The notes: generated by a model not told the origin, from the sequence alone. A stretch of 51,303 nucleotides of DNA from an uncultured Lachnospiraceae bacterium (GCA_946631165.1 CAMOZZ010000003.1:1-51303); one strand, 5' to 3'. Numbered from the stretch's first letter, positions 1 through 9,682 are shown. Made by a program: numbers and translations.

Positions 1-92
1 TCTTCCGGCGCTGGACGCGCCACCTTCCCCTAAAGGGGAAGGCTTCTGTCTTCCGGCGCTGGACGCGCCACCTTCCCCTAAAGGGGAAGGCT
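1..92. repeat. Two tandem 48-bp repeat units with a GC-rich hairpin
   Basis: A 48-bp unit starts at 1 and again at 49. Each contains a perfect 8-bp stem, CCTTCCCC and GGGGAAGG around a TAAA loop, at 23-42 and 71-90. The second hairpin touches the stop codon of the minus-strand clpC gene at 93, so it may also help end transcription or protect the mRNA 3' end, although no clear U-tract follows. The array probably continues beyond the left edge of the window. It resembles short REP-like palindromic repeats; no protein is encoded. Confidence 0.8.
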
Positions 93-2507
93 TCATTTCA
101 CTCTTATGACAAACTTCCCATCCCGGTATGACATGCTCAGCTGGTCGCTGTCATGGATCTCTCCGGAAAGCAGCCCGTCTGCCAGCCTGTCCTCGATCTC
201 TCTCTGCAGCAGCCTCCGCAGCGGCCTCGCGCCGTACTTCGGATCATAACCCTTCTCCGCCAGCGCCGCTTTCGCCTGCGCCGTCAGCGTCAGCTTCAGC
301 GCATGCGAATCCATCAGATTTTTATTGATCGACTTCATCTGAACGTTCAGGATCTTCTTCATGTCTTCCTTATTTAAAGATCTGAAAACGATCGTCTCGT
401 CGATCCTGTTCAGGAATTCCGGCCGGAAGATCCGTTTCACTTCCTCCATCACACCGCTCTTCATGCGCTCGTGATCCGCCTTCTCATCCTCTCCCGCGCC
501 GAATCCGAGTTTCTTCGGGGACTGGATCCGCTCCGCGCCGGCATTGCTCGTCATGATGAGAATGGTATTCTTGAAATCAACAGTCCTGCCTTTGGAATCC
601 GTCACCCTGCCGTCATCCAGGATCTGCAGAAGGACATTGAAAACGTCCGGATGCGCTTTTTCGATCTCGTCAAAAAGGATCACCGACCAGGGTTTCCTGC
701 GCACCTTTTCCGCCAGCTGTCCGCCCTCTTCATAACCGACATAGCCGGGCGGGGAGCCGAGCAGTCTGGAGACCGAATGCTTCTCCATATATTCGGACAT
801 ATCCACCCTGATCATGGCGGCTTCATTTCCGTAGACGCATTCCGAGAGCGCTTTGGAAAGCTCTGTCTTTCCGACACCGGTGGGTCCCAGGAACAGGAAT
901 GAGCCGACTGGTTTGCGCGGATCGGAAAGCCCCACGCGGCCGCGGCGGACGGCTCTGGCGACAGCAGTCACTGCCTCATCCTGTCCGATCACGCGTTTGT
1001 GCAGCTCCTTCTCCAGGTTCTTCAGCCTGACAGCGTCCGCTTCCTTCAGTTTTTTAACAGGTACACCGGTCCAGTCCGCGACCACTTCGGCCACGGTATC
1101 CTCGGTGACAGTGAGCGATGCGTGTCTTCCGGCTTTGCTGCCGGCCTTCTTCTCCAGCGCTTTCTTCTTTTTCATCAGGGCAGGGATCAGATGCGTCTCT
1201 CCGGAAATGATTGCCTCTTCGATCTGTGCGGTCACTTCCTTTACCGCCGCCGCCTGGCCTTCTTCCGCTTTACGCAGACTTCCCATCTGCGCTCTTGCCG
1301 CAGCTTCATCCATCAGATCGAGCGCTTTGTCCGGCAGGAATCTGTCCGAAATATATCTGGCGGAAAGTTCTGCTGCTGCCTGCACAGCCGCGTCCTCTAT
1401 TTTCACACCGTGATGTTCTTCGTAAGCATAGCGGACGCCGGATAATATCTCCGCAGTCTCCGCCACGGACGGTTCGTTCACCATCACCGGCTGAAAACGC
1501 CGCTCCAGTGCGGCATCCTTCTCAATATGCTTTCTGTATTCATCCACGGTGGTCGCGCCGATCATCTGGATCTGCCCGCGTGAGAGCGCCGGCTTCAGGA
1601 TATTCGCGGCGTCCAGGCTTCCCTCTGCGCCGCCGGCGCCGATGAGCGTATGAAGTTCGTCCATGAACAGCAGGATCCCGCTGTCATTTCCCGCTTCTTC
1701 AATCACTTTTTTGATGCGTTCCTCGAACTCGCCGCGGTACTTCGTGCCCGCGACCATACCCGGAAGATCAATCGCAAGAAGACGTTTCCCTTTCAGGTTG
1801 GCCGGCACGTTTCCGGACGCCATCCTGGCCGCCAGCCCCTCCACGATCGCGGTCTTTCCGACGCCGGGCTCGCCGATCAGACAGGGATTATTCTTCGTCC
1901 TGCGCGCAAGGATCTGCATGATCCTGTTCATTTCTGTCTCGCGTCCGATCAGCGGATCCAGTCTGCCGGCCGCCGCCTGCGCGGTCATGTCCCTGCTGAA
2001 GCGGTCGATCAGGGAAGCACTTTTTTCCTGTGTGTTCTCATACTCTGCCCTGAGCGCCGCGGCGTCCTCTCCCATGGCGTCAAAAAGAGCGGTAAGAAGC
2101 GCTTCATACCGCAGTTCCATGGTATTAAAAAGTCTTACCGCTACACAGTCTTCGTTTCTGATCAGTGCCAGAAGGATATGGTCCGTGCCGATGGCAGTCT
2201 GCCCGGCTTTCTTTGCGATCGCGTAAGCATCCTCCAGGATCCTCTGCGCCTTCGGGGAAAGCGCCGGTTCGCTGCTCACGCGGGAGATCCCTTCCGGCGC
2301 GATCAGTTTTTCGATCAGGCCGATGACCTTCTCATAAGTCACGCCGAATCCCTGCAGCAGTTCGCACGCCATGCATTCCGTCTTTAAGATGCCGGCCAGA
2401 ATGTGCTCCGTGCCCGTATAATGCAGCCCGAGGCGCGCGGCCGTTTTTTCCGCTTCTCCCAGAGCCTTTGCGGCTCTGGAAGTCAGCGGATGATTCCATT
2501 TTCGCAT
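93..2507 (-). CDS. clpC: ClpC-type AAA+ unfoldase (Hsp100)
   Basis: ATP-driven cytoplasmic unfoldase, in this family usually working with ClpP to degrade proteins. The 804 residues show a double Clp N-domain (about 1-145), AAA-1 with Walker A GEPGVGKT at 212-219 and acidic pair FMDELH near 281-286, a short middle region (about 410-455) and AAA-2 with Walker A GPTGVGKT at 541-548. The short middle region argues for ClpC rather than ClpB, which has a long coiled-coil insertion here. The start ATG lies 3 bp after the ilvB stop, so the two genes are almost certainly co-transcribed. The usual ctsR-mcsA-mcsB companions are absent, which makes this an orphan clpC in an amino-acid gene cluster. ClpP-binding by an IGF/L-type loop was not verified. 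Confidence 0.93.
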   Translation of the reverse strand: MRKWNHPLTSRAAKALGEAEKTAARLGLHYTGTEHILAGILKTECMACELLQGFGVTYEKVIGLIEKLIAPEGISRVSSEPALSPKAQRILEDAYAIAKKAGQTAIGTDHILLALIRNEDCVAVRLFNTMELRYEALLTALFDAMGEDAAALRAEYENTQEKSASLIDRFSRDMTAQAAAGRLDPLIGRETEMNRIMQILARRTKNNPCLIGEPGVGKTAIVEGLAARMASGNVPANLKGKRLLAIDLPGMVAGTKYRGEFEERIKKVIEEAGNDSGILLFMDELHTLIGAGGAEGSLDAANILKPALSRGQIQMIGATTVDEYRKHIEKDAALERRFQPVMVNEPSVAETAEILSGVRYAYEEHHGVKIEDAAVQAAAELSARYISDRFLPDKALDLMDEAAARAQMGSLRKAEEGQAAAVKEVTAQIEEAIISGETHLIPALMKKKKALEKKAGSKAGRHASLTVTEDTVAEVVADWTGVPVKKLKEADAVRLKNLEKELHKRVIGQDEAVTAVARAVRRGRVGLSDPRKPVGSFLFLGPTGVGKTELSKALSECVYGNEAAMIRVDMSEYMEKHSVSRLLGSPPGYVGYEEGGQLAEKVRRKPWSVILFDEIEKAHPDVFNVLLQILDDGRVTDSKGRTVDFKNTILIMTSNAGAERIQSPKKLGFGAGEDEKADHERMKSGVMEEVKRIFRPEFLNRIDETIVFRSLNKEDMKKILNVQMKSINKNLMDSHALKLTLTAQAKAALAEKGYDPKYGARPLRRLLQREIEDRLADGLLSGEIHDSDQLSMSYRDGKFVIRVK

Positions 2508-2510
2508 GTA

Positions 2511-4187
2511 TTATTTCTCCGTCATATCGCCTTTATCGAATGTATCGGGAAGAAGCCCGCCGGGGACGACCATCGGGAAGACCATCTCATCGCAGTCTGT
2601 CATGCAGTCTATGACAGCGGCCTTTCCGGATGCGAGCGCTTCTTTGAAAGCGGCTTCCGCTTCCTCTCTTGTCCTGACGGTGTATCCCTTTACGCCGAGC
2701 GCTTCCGCCACGGCGGCATAATTCACTTTATCCTTAACGACTGTCTCGGAATATCTCTTTTCGTAGAACAGGTTCTGCCACTGTCTGACCATGCCCAGCG
2801 CGTGGTTGTCCACAATAACGGTGATCACAGCCAGGTCATTCGCGCTGACCGTAGCCAGCTCGTTCATGTTCATGCGGAAGCATCCGTCTCCGGTTACCTG
2901 GACCACCGTGCGGTCCGGAAATGCCACTTTCGCGCCGATCGCCGCACCGAGACCGTAGCCCATCGTTCCCAGACCGCCTGAGCTTAAGAAAGTACGGGGC
3001 TGTCTGTAGGTATAATACTGCGCGGACCACATCTGATGCTGTCCGACATCCGTCACGATCACCGTATCCTCCGGCGTATTCTTATCGATCATGGAAATGA
3101 TCCAGGGACCGGACAGGCCTTCCTCGACCGGCATCGGATATTTCTGCTTGCGCTCCTGCACCTTCTCCATCCATTCCGGATGCGACTGCTGCTCCAGCCG
3201 TGCATTCAGCTCCTGCAGCACGGGCTTTATATCCCCGATGATCGCTGCGTCTGTACGGATATTCTTGTTGATCTCCGCAGGATCGATATCAATATGGATG
3301 ATCTTCGCGTTTGACGCGAACTTCTCGGTATTGCCGGTGCATCTGTCGGAGAAACGTACGCCGACGCCGATAAGAAGATCGCAATCCGCTACGGAAAAAT
3401 TCGTCGTTTTCGTACCATGCATTCCAAGCATGCCCATATATCTGGGATCAGCTTCATCAAAGGCGCCCTGGCCCATCAGAGAGAGGGTGACCGGCGCATC
3501 GACCCTGTTCACGAACGTCGTGAGCTCTGCGGAAGCATTCGCGGCGATCACGCCGCCGCCGGCAAAAATGACCGGCTTTTTCGCTTCCCGGATCATGGAA
3601 AGCGCCGTTTCCAGCTCCTTCTCTTTGATCTTCGCTTCTTCCTTTACAATCGGAGCCGGCTGTTTGGGCTCGAATTCCGTGACCGCCGCCGTGACATCTT
3701 TTGTGATATCCACAAGCACCGGGCCGGGGCGGCCCTTGCGCGCCAGCCGGAACGCTCTGCGGATCGTCGGAGCAACGTCTTCCACGCGCTTTACGATCGT
3801 CCCGTATTTCGTGATCGGGATGGCTACGCCGGCAATATCGACCTCCTGGAAGGAATCCTTTCCGAGGACGGCATTTCCCACGTTGCAGGTAATAGCGACC
3901 ACCGGAACGGAATCCATATAGGCCGTTGCCAGACCGGTGACCAGATTGGTCGCGCCGGGACCGGATGTGGCGAAGCATACTCCGACCTTCCCGGTCGTAC
4001 GCGCATAACCGTCCGCAGCATGCGCAGCACCCTGTTCATGTGAAGTTCTCACATGATGTATTCTGTCTCTGTAATGATACAGCGCATCATAGACATTCAG
4101 AATGGCGCCTCCCGGATATCCGAAGACGGTATCCACCCCCTGCTCCAGAAGGCATTCCATTACGATTTGTGAACCGTTCAGTTTCAT
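2511..4187 (-). CDS. ilvB: Acetolactate synthase large (catalytic) subunit
   Basis: Thiamine-diphosphate enzyme that condenses two pyruvates to acetolactate, or pyruvate with 2-oxobutyrate, the first common step of valine, leucine and isoleucine synthesis. The 558 residues are the family's usual length. The catalytic glutamate is in the HEQGAAHAADGYAR segment (E51), and the ThDP/Mg motif GDGCF...N lies in the C-terminal third. It follows ilvD by 18 bp and precedes clpC by 3 bp on the same strand. No IlvN/IlvH regulatory subunit gene is next to it or elsewhere in the window, so either it is encoded elsewhere or the enzyme works without one. The sequence reads as the FAD-containing biosynthetic type rather than the catabolic AlsS type, but this is a judgement from overall resemblance. 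Confidence 0.93.
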   Translation of the reverse strand: MKLNGSQIVMECLLEQGVDTVFGYPGGAILNVYDALYHYRDRIHHVRTSHEQGAAHAADGYARTTGKVGVCFATSGPGATNLVTGLATAYMDSVPVVAITCNVGNAVLGKDSFQEVDIAGVAIPITKYGTIVKRVEDVAPTIRRAFRLARKGRPGPVLVDITKDVTAAVTEFEPKQPAPIVKEEAKIKEKELETALSMIREAKKPVIFAGGGVIAANASAELTTFVNRVDAPVTLSLMGQGAFDEADPRYMGMLGMHGTKTTNFSVADCDLLIGVGVRFSDRCTGNTEKFASNAKIIHIDIDPAEINKNIRTDAAIIGDIKPVLQELNARLEQQSHPEWMEKVQERKQKYPMPVEEGLSGPWIISMIDKNTPEDTVIVTDVGQHQMWSAQYYTYRQPRTFLSSGGLGTMGYGLGAAIGAKVAFPDRTVVQVTGDGCFRMNMNELATVSANDLAVITVIVDNHALGMVRQWQNLFYEKRYSETVVKDKVNYAAVAEALGVKGYTVRTREEAEAAFKEALASGKAAVIDCMTDCDEMVFPMVVPGGLLPDTFDKGDMTEK

Positions 4188-4205
4188 TCAAAAACTCCCC
4201 CGTAC

Positions 4206-5873
4206 TTACTTTATCTCAAGGATGGCTCCGCGGTTGCCGGACGTGACCAGCTTCTCGTATCTGGCAAGATATCCGGTCGTGACTTTCGGTGCCTTCGGCG
4301 TCCATTCTGCTTTTCTTCTTGCAAGCTCTTCTTCATCGACCTTCAGATCCAGTCTGCAGGCGTCGATATCGATGGAAATGATATCTCCTTCATGCACGAG
4401 CGCGATCGGGCCGCCGACAGCAGCTTCGGGAGAAACGTGTCCGATGGAAGCGCCTCTGGAAGCACCGGAGAATCTTCCGTCCGTGATCAGCGCAACGCTT
4501 GCGCCGAGGCCCATTCCCGCAATGGCAGAAGTGGGATTCAGCATCTCTCTCATGCCGGGGCCGCCTTTCGGGCCTTCATACCGGATGACGACAACATCTC
4601 CGGCCACGATCTTTCCGCCCTTGATGGCAGCGATCGCATCTTCCTCGCAGTCGAATACCCTGGCGGGGCCTTCGTGCTTCATCATCTCCGGAACGACGGC
4701 GGAGCGTTTTACCACGCCTGAATCGGGTGCCAGGTTTCCGGTCAGGATCGCCAGTCCGCCTGTCTCGGAATAGGGGTTCTCGACCGGCCGGATGACCTCG
4801 GGATCCCTGTTGACGGCCTTCGCGATATTTTCACCGACCGTCTTTCCTGTCGCTGTGATCAGATCGGTGTAGAGCAGGTTCTTCTTTGTGAGCTCCTTCA
4901 TGACAGCGTACACGCCGCCCGCCTGATACAGGTCTTCCATATAGGTGGGACCGGCCGGCGCCAGATGACAGAGGTTCGGTGTGCGTCTGCTGATCTCGTT
5001 GGCAAGAGAGAGATCGAGATTGACCCCCGCTTCATGCGCGATAGCAGGCAGATGAAGCATGGTATTGGTGGAGCATCCGAGCGCCATATCAACCGTAAGC
5101 GCGTTCAGGAATGCTTTTTCATTCATGATATCTCTCGGACGGATATCCTTCTCGAGAAGTTCCATGACTTTCATGCCGGCATGCTTTGCAAGCTTGATTC
5201 TGGCGGAATAGACGGCGGGAATGGTGCCGTTGCCCTCCAGGCCCATACCGATGGCTTCGGTCAGGCAGTTCATGGAGTTGGCAGTGTACATACCCGAGCA
5301 GGATCCGCAGGTCGGACATACGGAATTTTCGAATTCCTTTACATCCTCTTCAGTCATTTTCCCGGCTGCATAGCTTCCGACTGCCTCGAACATGGAGGAA
5401 AGCGAACGCTTCTGTCCCTTTACGCGTCCTGCGAGCATCGGGCCGCCGCTTACGAAAACGGTGGGGATATTGAGTCTGGCGGCTGCCATCAGCAGGCCGG
5501 GCACGTTCTTGTCGCAGTTCGGTACCATGACCAGTGCATCAAAGGCGTGCGCCAGCGCCATGCACTCCGTGGAGTCGCAGATCAGATCTCTGGTGACCAG
5601 GGAATATTTCATGCCGATATGTCCCATCGCAATACCGTCGCAGACTGCGATCGCGGGGAATACGACGGGTGTTCCGCCTGCCATGGCGACACCCTGTTTT
5701 ACGGCGTCAACGATCTTGTCCAGGTTCATGTGTCCCGGAACGATCTCATTATAAGAACTCACGATGCCGACAAGCGGTCTGGACAGTTCTTCTTCCGTCA
5801 TACCAAGCGCATTAAATAAGGATCTGTGCGGTGCCTGCTGCATCCCTTTCGTTACAGAATCACTTTTCATCAT
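4206..5873 (-). CDS. ilvD: Dihydroxy-acid dehydratase
   Basis: Iron-sulfur dehydratase that makes the 2-oxo acid precursors of valine and isoleucine from dihydroxy acids. The 555 residues are full length. Cluster-ligand cysteines are visible in PNCDKNVPG (about 120) and [19 protein letters not shown] (about 190), and the C-terminal GRFSGASRG motif of the family is present. The start was chosen at the first of two consecutive ATGs, behind a GGAGGG ribosome binding site. It is the first branched-chain gene of the run ilvD-ilvB-clpC and follows the DUF6273-like gene by only 25 bp, so it probably has no separate strong promoter. ilvC is not in the window. Confidence 0.95.
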   Translation of the reverse strand: MMKSDSVTKGMQQAPHRSLFNALGMTEEELSRPLVGIVSSYNEIVPGHMNLDKIVDAVKQGVAMAGGTPVVFPAIAVCDGIAMGHIGMKYSLVTRDLICDSTECMALAHAFDALVMVPNCDKNVPGLLMAAARLNIPTVFVSGGPMLAGRVKGQKRSLSSMFEAVGSYAAGKMTEEDVKEFENSVCPTCGSCSGMYTANSMNCLTEAIGMGLEGNGTIPAVYSARIKLAKHAGMKVMELLEKDIRPRDIMNEKAFLNALTVDMALGCSTNTMLHLPAIAHEAGVNLDLSLANEISRRTPNLCHLAPAGPTYMEDLYQAGGVYAVMKELTKKNLLYTDLITATGKTVGENIAKAVNRDPEVIRPVENPYSETGGLAILTGNLAPDSGVVKRSAVVPEMMKHEGPARVFDCEEDAIAAIKGGKIVAGDVVVIRYEGPKGGPGMREMLNPTSAIAGMGLGASVALITDGRFSGASRGASIGHVSPEAAVGGPIALVHEGDIISIDIDACRLDLKVDEEELARRKAEWTPKAPKVTTGYLARYEKLVTSGNRGAILEIK

Positions 5874-5898
5874 TATCCCTCCGTACTGTGTTTTCGAT

Positions 5899-7404
5899 TT
5901 ATGAAAGATTGACTTTTATTACAGGTTTTACGCGGATGGCGTCTGTTCCGACGTCATAGCCGTTCGGCATTACGGTATTTCCGATTCCCGCGAACGCTTC
6001 CATGCCGTCATACTCGCCGGGCGTCCGGAGCCAGGTATCTTTTTTCCACTCCGGAAATGTGTTTTTGTATTTTTCGAATTCACCGATGCTGAAAATATAA
6101 ACGGTATCGGCAGTGGCAGGATTCACGGCGGAACCGGTCTGTGACGGTTCCTCGTCAAGTTCGCTCTCCATCAGAAGCGCCGCTTCTCCCGGTGTGAACT
6201 TTTCTTTTATATAACTGCCGTTCAGATATTGCCGGAGCGAAGAATCGGCCCATGTACAAGGTTTTCCGTCTGCTGAGAACGCTCTTTCCGGAATATTTTC
6301 CAGGCGGAGCAGCAGCGCGGATGTGCCGTCATTTTCCAGAACGGTCCAGTCCGTCCCTGCAAAATGAACGGTATTTCCGGGCGCGGTGTCTGCGATTGCC
6401 TTGCGCTCTGCTTCCGCATACATCGCATCGGCTTCCGCATCGCCGCTCTGCGCGATCTCGCGGAGGGTATCTCTGGCAGTGCCCCAGCTTCCTTCCTCAA
6501 ACGCCTTCCTGCCGGCCGCTCTTCTTGCGGTATCGTAGGTCTCCCGCAGATCTTCCCTGCCGTGTTTCTTCAGCGCGTTTCCGTACGCCTGCCAGGCTTT
6601 GTCCTCCATCCCTATCGCCATCTCAAAATCGCCTTTGAGCTTCAGATAGGTGCTCGTCTTGGTGAAACCGAACGCGATGAGAAGAACGGCGACAAAGGCT
6701 GCGCCGAGCAGGAACAACCGGAGCCTTCCCCGCTGTTCCATTTTCATGGCCCGCTTCTTCAGCTTTTCAGCCTGTTCTTCATAATCCGTGCACTTCATGG
6801 CCTCCGCATAAAGCGCCGGATCGGTATGCTTCTCCAGAAGCTTGTTCTTTTTGATCAGTTTCGCCATACCCTCGAACTGATCGGCGGCATACCGGAGCTC
6901 TGCTGCCGAAGCCGCATGATCCCTGAGCGCCGAGGCGCTTTGGTATGCCTCTATGATGGTCTTTGCTCTGGAAGCATAGGCTTTGTGGCGCACCCGGTTG
7001 CGCACTTTCTTCAGATTCTTCAGGGAAAGGGACTGTTTTATATATTCCTGATCCTCTGTCCTGTCAGCTGTTTCCGGCCTGATATCGGTGCCGTCTTCAT
7101 CATCCGTGTAGGATTCCGGCGCGGACAGCTCTTCCTGTTCCTCTTCGTCTGCAGTGTCGGCTTCCGCCGCATCGGTTTCCGCCTCATTTGCTTCCGGTTC
7201 TTCTTCCCCGAAAGAGATCTCCCCTTCTTTTACCATCGCCACGAGATGCTTGAAAATATCCCTGGCCCGGGTATAGTACCTGGCCCGGTATTCCTCGATC
7301 TGCAGCTTGTCGGCCATATCTTCATAGGAGAGACCGAGCTCATACTGCTGTATGGGAGTCAGTGCTTCCTGCAGCTCCTCAATTTTTATCTTTTTTGCTG
7401 CCAT
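5899..7404 (-). CDS. Single-pass membrane protein with C-terminal DUF6273-like domain
   Basis: Function unknown. The 501 residues begin with a charged cytoplasmic-looking region that includes a helix-turn-helix-like stretch (about 10-60) and a very acidic linker (about 65-120). A helical, tetratricopeptide-like segment (about 125-225) follows, then one hydrophobic membrane helix (about 228-248), more helical repeats, and a C-terminal domain (about 345-501) with the WxVLxxD...LLLL and WLRTPG patterns I associate with DUF6273, common in gut Firmicutes. There is no cleavable signal peptide, so the C-terminal domain is probably extracytoplasmic. It sits between yajC and ilvD with a good AGGAG site. 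The DUF assignment is from memory of the motif and the role cannot be inferred. Confidence 0.8.
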   Translation of the reverse strand: MAAKKIKIEELQEALTPIQQYELGLSYEDMADKLQIEEYRARYYTRARDIFKHLVAMVKEGEISFGEEEPEANEAETDAAEADTADEEEQEELSAPESYTDDEDGTDIRPETADRTEDQEYIKQSLSLKNLKKVRNRVRHKAYASRAKTIIEAYQSASALRDHAASAAELRYAADQFEGMAKLIKKNKLLEKHTDPALYAEAMKCTDYEEQAEKLKKRAMKMEQRGRLRLFLLGAAFVAVLLIAFGFTKTSTYLKLKGDFEMAIGMEDKAWQAYGNALKKHGREDLRETYDTARRAAGRKAFEEGSWGTARDTLREIAQSGDAEADAMYAEAERKAIADTAPGNTVHFAGTDWTVLENDGTSALLLRLENIPERAFSADGKPCTWADSSLRQYLNGSYIKEKFTPGEAALLMESELDEEPSQTGSAVNPATADTVYIFSIGEFEKYKNTFPEWKKDTWLRTPGEYDGMEAFAGIGNTVMPNGYDVGTDAIRVKPVIKVNLS

Positions 7405-7445
7405 AAAAGGCTCCTGAAATAATAAAAATATCTGATGCCAAAAGA

Positions 7446-7471
7446 GAGCAAATGATGTGCATCATTTGCTC
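7446..7471 (-). terminator. Perfect 11-bp hairpin between yajC and the DUF6273-like gene
   Basis: GAGCAAATGAT and ATCATTTGCTC form a perfect stem around a GTGC loop. Read on the minus strand it is followed by TCTCTTTT, a modest U-tract. It lies just after yajC and before the next gene, so it could be a leaky terminator or a processing site that sets their relative expression. Confidence 0.5.
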
Positions 7472-7512
7472 CTCACGATAGACTTACATGTTCACTTAAT
7501 GCTTCTGCCTGA

Positions 7513-7812
7513 TCAATCCTGTGAAGGCTTCTCTATCTGCACAATAGCGGCTTTCTGCATGGGGATGCGGCAGTTCTTGTTGCTGCCGAACTCGACGATT
7601 ACGACATCCTCCGTAATATCGATGATGGTTCCGTAAAAACCGCTCGTGGTAAGGCAGGAATCGCCGACCTCCATGCTGCTCATCAGTTCCGCCTGCTGTT
7701 TCTTCTGCTTGTTCTGCGGGCGAATGACGACAAAGTACATGAAAGCAAAAATGATGACGATATACAGAATCCAGAAAGTTCCGCTCATTCCGCCGCTGGC
7801 TGCAAGTAACAT
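7513..7812 (-). CDS. yajC: Preprotein translocase subunit YajC
   Basis: Small accessory membrane protein of the Sec translocon. The 99 residues have one N-terminal membrane helix (about 12-30), the hallmark VIRPQNKQKKQQAE segment directly after it, and a short cytoplasmic beta-rich domain with the VGDSCLTTSGFYGTI pattern. The start is supported by a GGGAGGG site upstream. It follows tgt by 54 bp; the tgt-yajC pairing is very common in bacteria, which supports both calls. Confidence 0.95.
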   Translation of the reverse strand: MLLAASGGMSGTFWILYIVIIFAFMYFVVIRPQNKQKKQQAELMSSMEVGDSCLTTSGFYGTIIDITEDVVIVEFGSNKNCRIPMQKAAIVQIEKPSQD

Positions 7813-7866
7813 ATTATGACCCTCCCTGCATGCGGGACATCTGCAGTAAAGGAAGCAGGGTAAAAA

Positions 7867-9009
7867 TCAGTCCCGGCTGCCTTCCATGCCCGCAAGCTTT
7901 TCCTTTTTATAGTCCGAATACCGGCCTTCTTCTATGGCCTGACGTATTTCAGCCATCATTGTATTATAAAAAGATAAATTATGCAAGACGCAAAAACGCA
8001 GGCCCAGCATCTCCTTTGCCTTCAGGAGATGCCTGATGTACGCCCTGGAATAGCCTTCCCGGCAGACCGGGCAGCTGCAGCCTTCTTCGATCGGTCTGGG
8101 ATCCGTTTCGTAGCAGGCGTTCATCATGTTCATCTTGCCGTGGTTGGTGTAGACATGTCCGTGCCGGCCGTTCCTGGTGGGATACACACAATCGAAGAAA
8201 TCCACACCTCTGTCAACGGCTTCCAGGATATTGGCGGGCGTGCCGACGCCCATGAGATAGACCGGCTTGTTCTGCGGCAGTTCGGGAACGACCGCGTCCA
8301 GGATTTCATACATCTGTTCGTGCGTTTCGCCGACAGCCAGACCGCCGATCGCATAGCCCGGCAGATCAAGCTCCCGGATGGCTTTCGCATGTTCAATGCG
8401 GATATCCGCAAACGTACCGCCCTGGTTGATGCCGAAAAGCACCTGGCCGGGATTGACGGTGTCCGGCAGCGCATTGAGCCTGTCGAGTTCCGCCTTGCAG
8501 CGGAACAGCCACCGGGTGGTGCGGGCAACGCTGTTTTCCATATATTCTCTCGTGGACGGATACGGAGCACATTCATCGAAAGCCATGGCAATATCGGAAC
8601 CGAGGTTGCTCTGGATCTGCATGCTTTCCTCAGGCCCGATGAAGAGCTTCCGGCCGTCAATGTGGGAGTTGAAGCGTACGCCTTCTTCCTTTATTTTCCG
8701 GAGTCCCGCGAGGGAAAAGACCTGGAATCCGCCGGAGTCTGTGAGAATGGGCTTGTCCCAGTGCATGAACTTGTGCAGGCCGCCCATTTTCTTTACGATC
8801 TGATCGCCGGGGCGGACGTGAAGATGATAGGTGTTGGAAAGTTCCACGAGCGTGCCGATGTTCTTCAGGTCGGCGGCGGAGACAGCGCCTTTGATGGCCG
8901 CGGCGGTGCCGACGTTCATGAAGACAGGCGTCTGGATCTCGCCGTGCGGGGTTTTGAAGGCGCCGCGTTTGGCGCGGCCGTTGGTCTTGATGAGGGTGTA
9001 TTTGTCCAT
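7867..9009 (-). CDS. tgt: Queuine/preQ1 tRNA-guanine transglycosylase
   Basis: Exchanges guanine 34 in GUN-anticodon tRNAs for preQ1 as a step towards queuosine. The 380 residues match the family length. The catalytic aspartate of DSGGFQVFSL is D91; the second conserved aspartate is in DFFDCVYPTRNGRHG (about 265). The zinc site is the CSCPVC...C...H series near the C-terminus. It heads the minus-strand tgt-yajC unit. Its upstream side faces the gene-free repeat block at 9.1-9.7 kb, so its promoter must lie within or next to those repeats. I could not identify that promoter with confidence. Confidence 0.96.
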   Translation of the reverse strand: MDKYTLIKTNGRAKRGAFKTPHGEIQTPVFMNVGTAAAIKGAVSAADLKNIGTLVELSNTYHLHVRPGDQIVKKMGGLHKFMHWDKPILTDSGGFQVFSLAGLRKIKEEGVRFNSHIDGRKLFIGPEESMQIQSNLGSDIAMAFDECAPYPSTREYMENSVARTTRWLFRCKAELDRLNALPDTVNPGQVLFGINQGGTFADIRIEHAKAIRELDLPGYAIGGLAVGETHEQMYEILDAVVPELPQNKPVYLMGVGTPANILEAVDRGVDFFDCVYPTRNGRHGHVYTNHGKMNMMNACYETDPRPIEEGCSCPVCREGYSRAYIRHLLKAKEMLGLRFCVLHNLSFYNTMMAEIRQAIEEGRYSDYKKEKLAGMEGSRD

Positions 9010-9105
9010 ATGGATGTTCTCGCTTAATAAGGATTGGTGTGTTAACTCAGTGTAATCCCCTTCTCACTTTACTCGGAAGGATGGGGTGGGATGGCGAAGT
9101 GACGC

Positions 9106-9278
9106 CGTGACGGTATGCTTATACCGGAAACAGGGGTCGCTGCGATTGCTTCGCTTACGGGACGAAACATCTGCACACCAATTTTTCAACGAATAAAGCG
9201 TGTTGAAAAACTGGTGACAGTTTCGCCCGAAGCTGTCGCTCTCCGCTCTACAGTTCCCGGTATAAGCATACCGTCACG
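9106..9278. repeat. Inverted-repeat element, copy A (173 bp)
   Basis: The ends are perfect 22-bp inverted repeats (9106-9127 and 9257-9278). Inside are a block around GGGGTCGCTGCGATTGC and TACGGGACGAAA, a variable hairpin, and a small stem GACAG...CTGTC around TTTCGCCCGAAG. The same internal blocks recur in opposite orientation in the element at 9411-9585, but the two have different terminal arms. The stretch 9010-9682 otherwise has no gene I would support; short open frames in it are by-products of the repeats. Confidence 0.8.
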
Positions 9279-9410
9279 ACTGTCATCAGTCAAATGGAAT
9301 CGGGATGAAACAAAAGTTATTGTCTTGTGTATGATTTACTCGGAAACATCTTTTGTCGATCGGTAATTCTCCGGCAGCAGCAGAATTGTTATTAAATCCT
9401 TCACCGGACA

Positions 9411-9585
9411 GCTTCAGCGGCAGGATCATCCCTGAAACTGTAGAGCGCAGAGCGACAGTTTCGGGCGAAATTGTCGACGGAGAGCAAACACGCTTTTTTT
9501 TTGCTCGAAGGAGTGCAGATATTTCGTCCCGTAAACGAAGCAATCGGAGCGACCCCTGTTTCAGGGATGATCCTGCCGCTGAAGC
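9411..9585. repeat. Inverted-repeat element, copy B (175 bp, opposite orientation)
   Basis: The ends are perfect 28-bp inverted repeats (9411-9438 and 9558-9585). The interior is the reverse complement of copy A at about 80-90% identity in two blocks, with a variable centre that contains a run of nine T residues. Conserved interior with different arms suggests each arm is under compensatory selection for pairing, or that the arms derive from the insertion site. No transposase is nearby, so a non-autonomous (MITE-like) element is one explanation and a structured-RNA repeat is another. Confidence 0.8.
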
Positions 9586-9677
9586 GTCACTTCGTCCGTT
9601 GACAAAACAAGCACTCCAACCACTCTTTCAAAAATGATCCTGCTGCTGAAGCGTCACTTCGTCCGTTGACAAAGCAA
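9567..9677. repeat. Direct repeat of 44 bp, period 67 bp
   Basis: Near-identical stretches at 9567-9610 and 9634-9677 share ATGATCCTG..GCTGAAG and the CGTCACTTCGTCCGTTGAC tract. The first overlaps the right arm of inverted-repeat copy B. The reverse complement of GCGTCACTTC also sits just left of copy A (9096-9105), so the whole block appears built by repeated duplication of related pieces. Confidence 0.7.
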
Positions 9678-9682
9678 TCGCC

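Noticed and set aside
9115-9543. Two small open frames of about 85 codons with the same SPExVALRSTV peptide.
   Set aside because: They are the translation of the conserved core of two inverted-repeat elements read on opposite strands; neither has a ribosome site.
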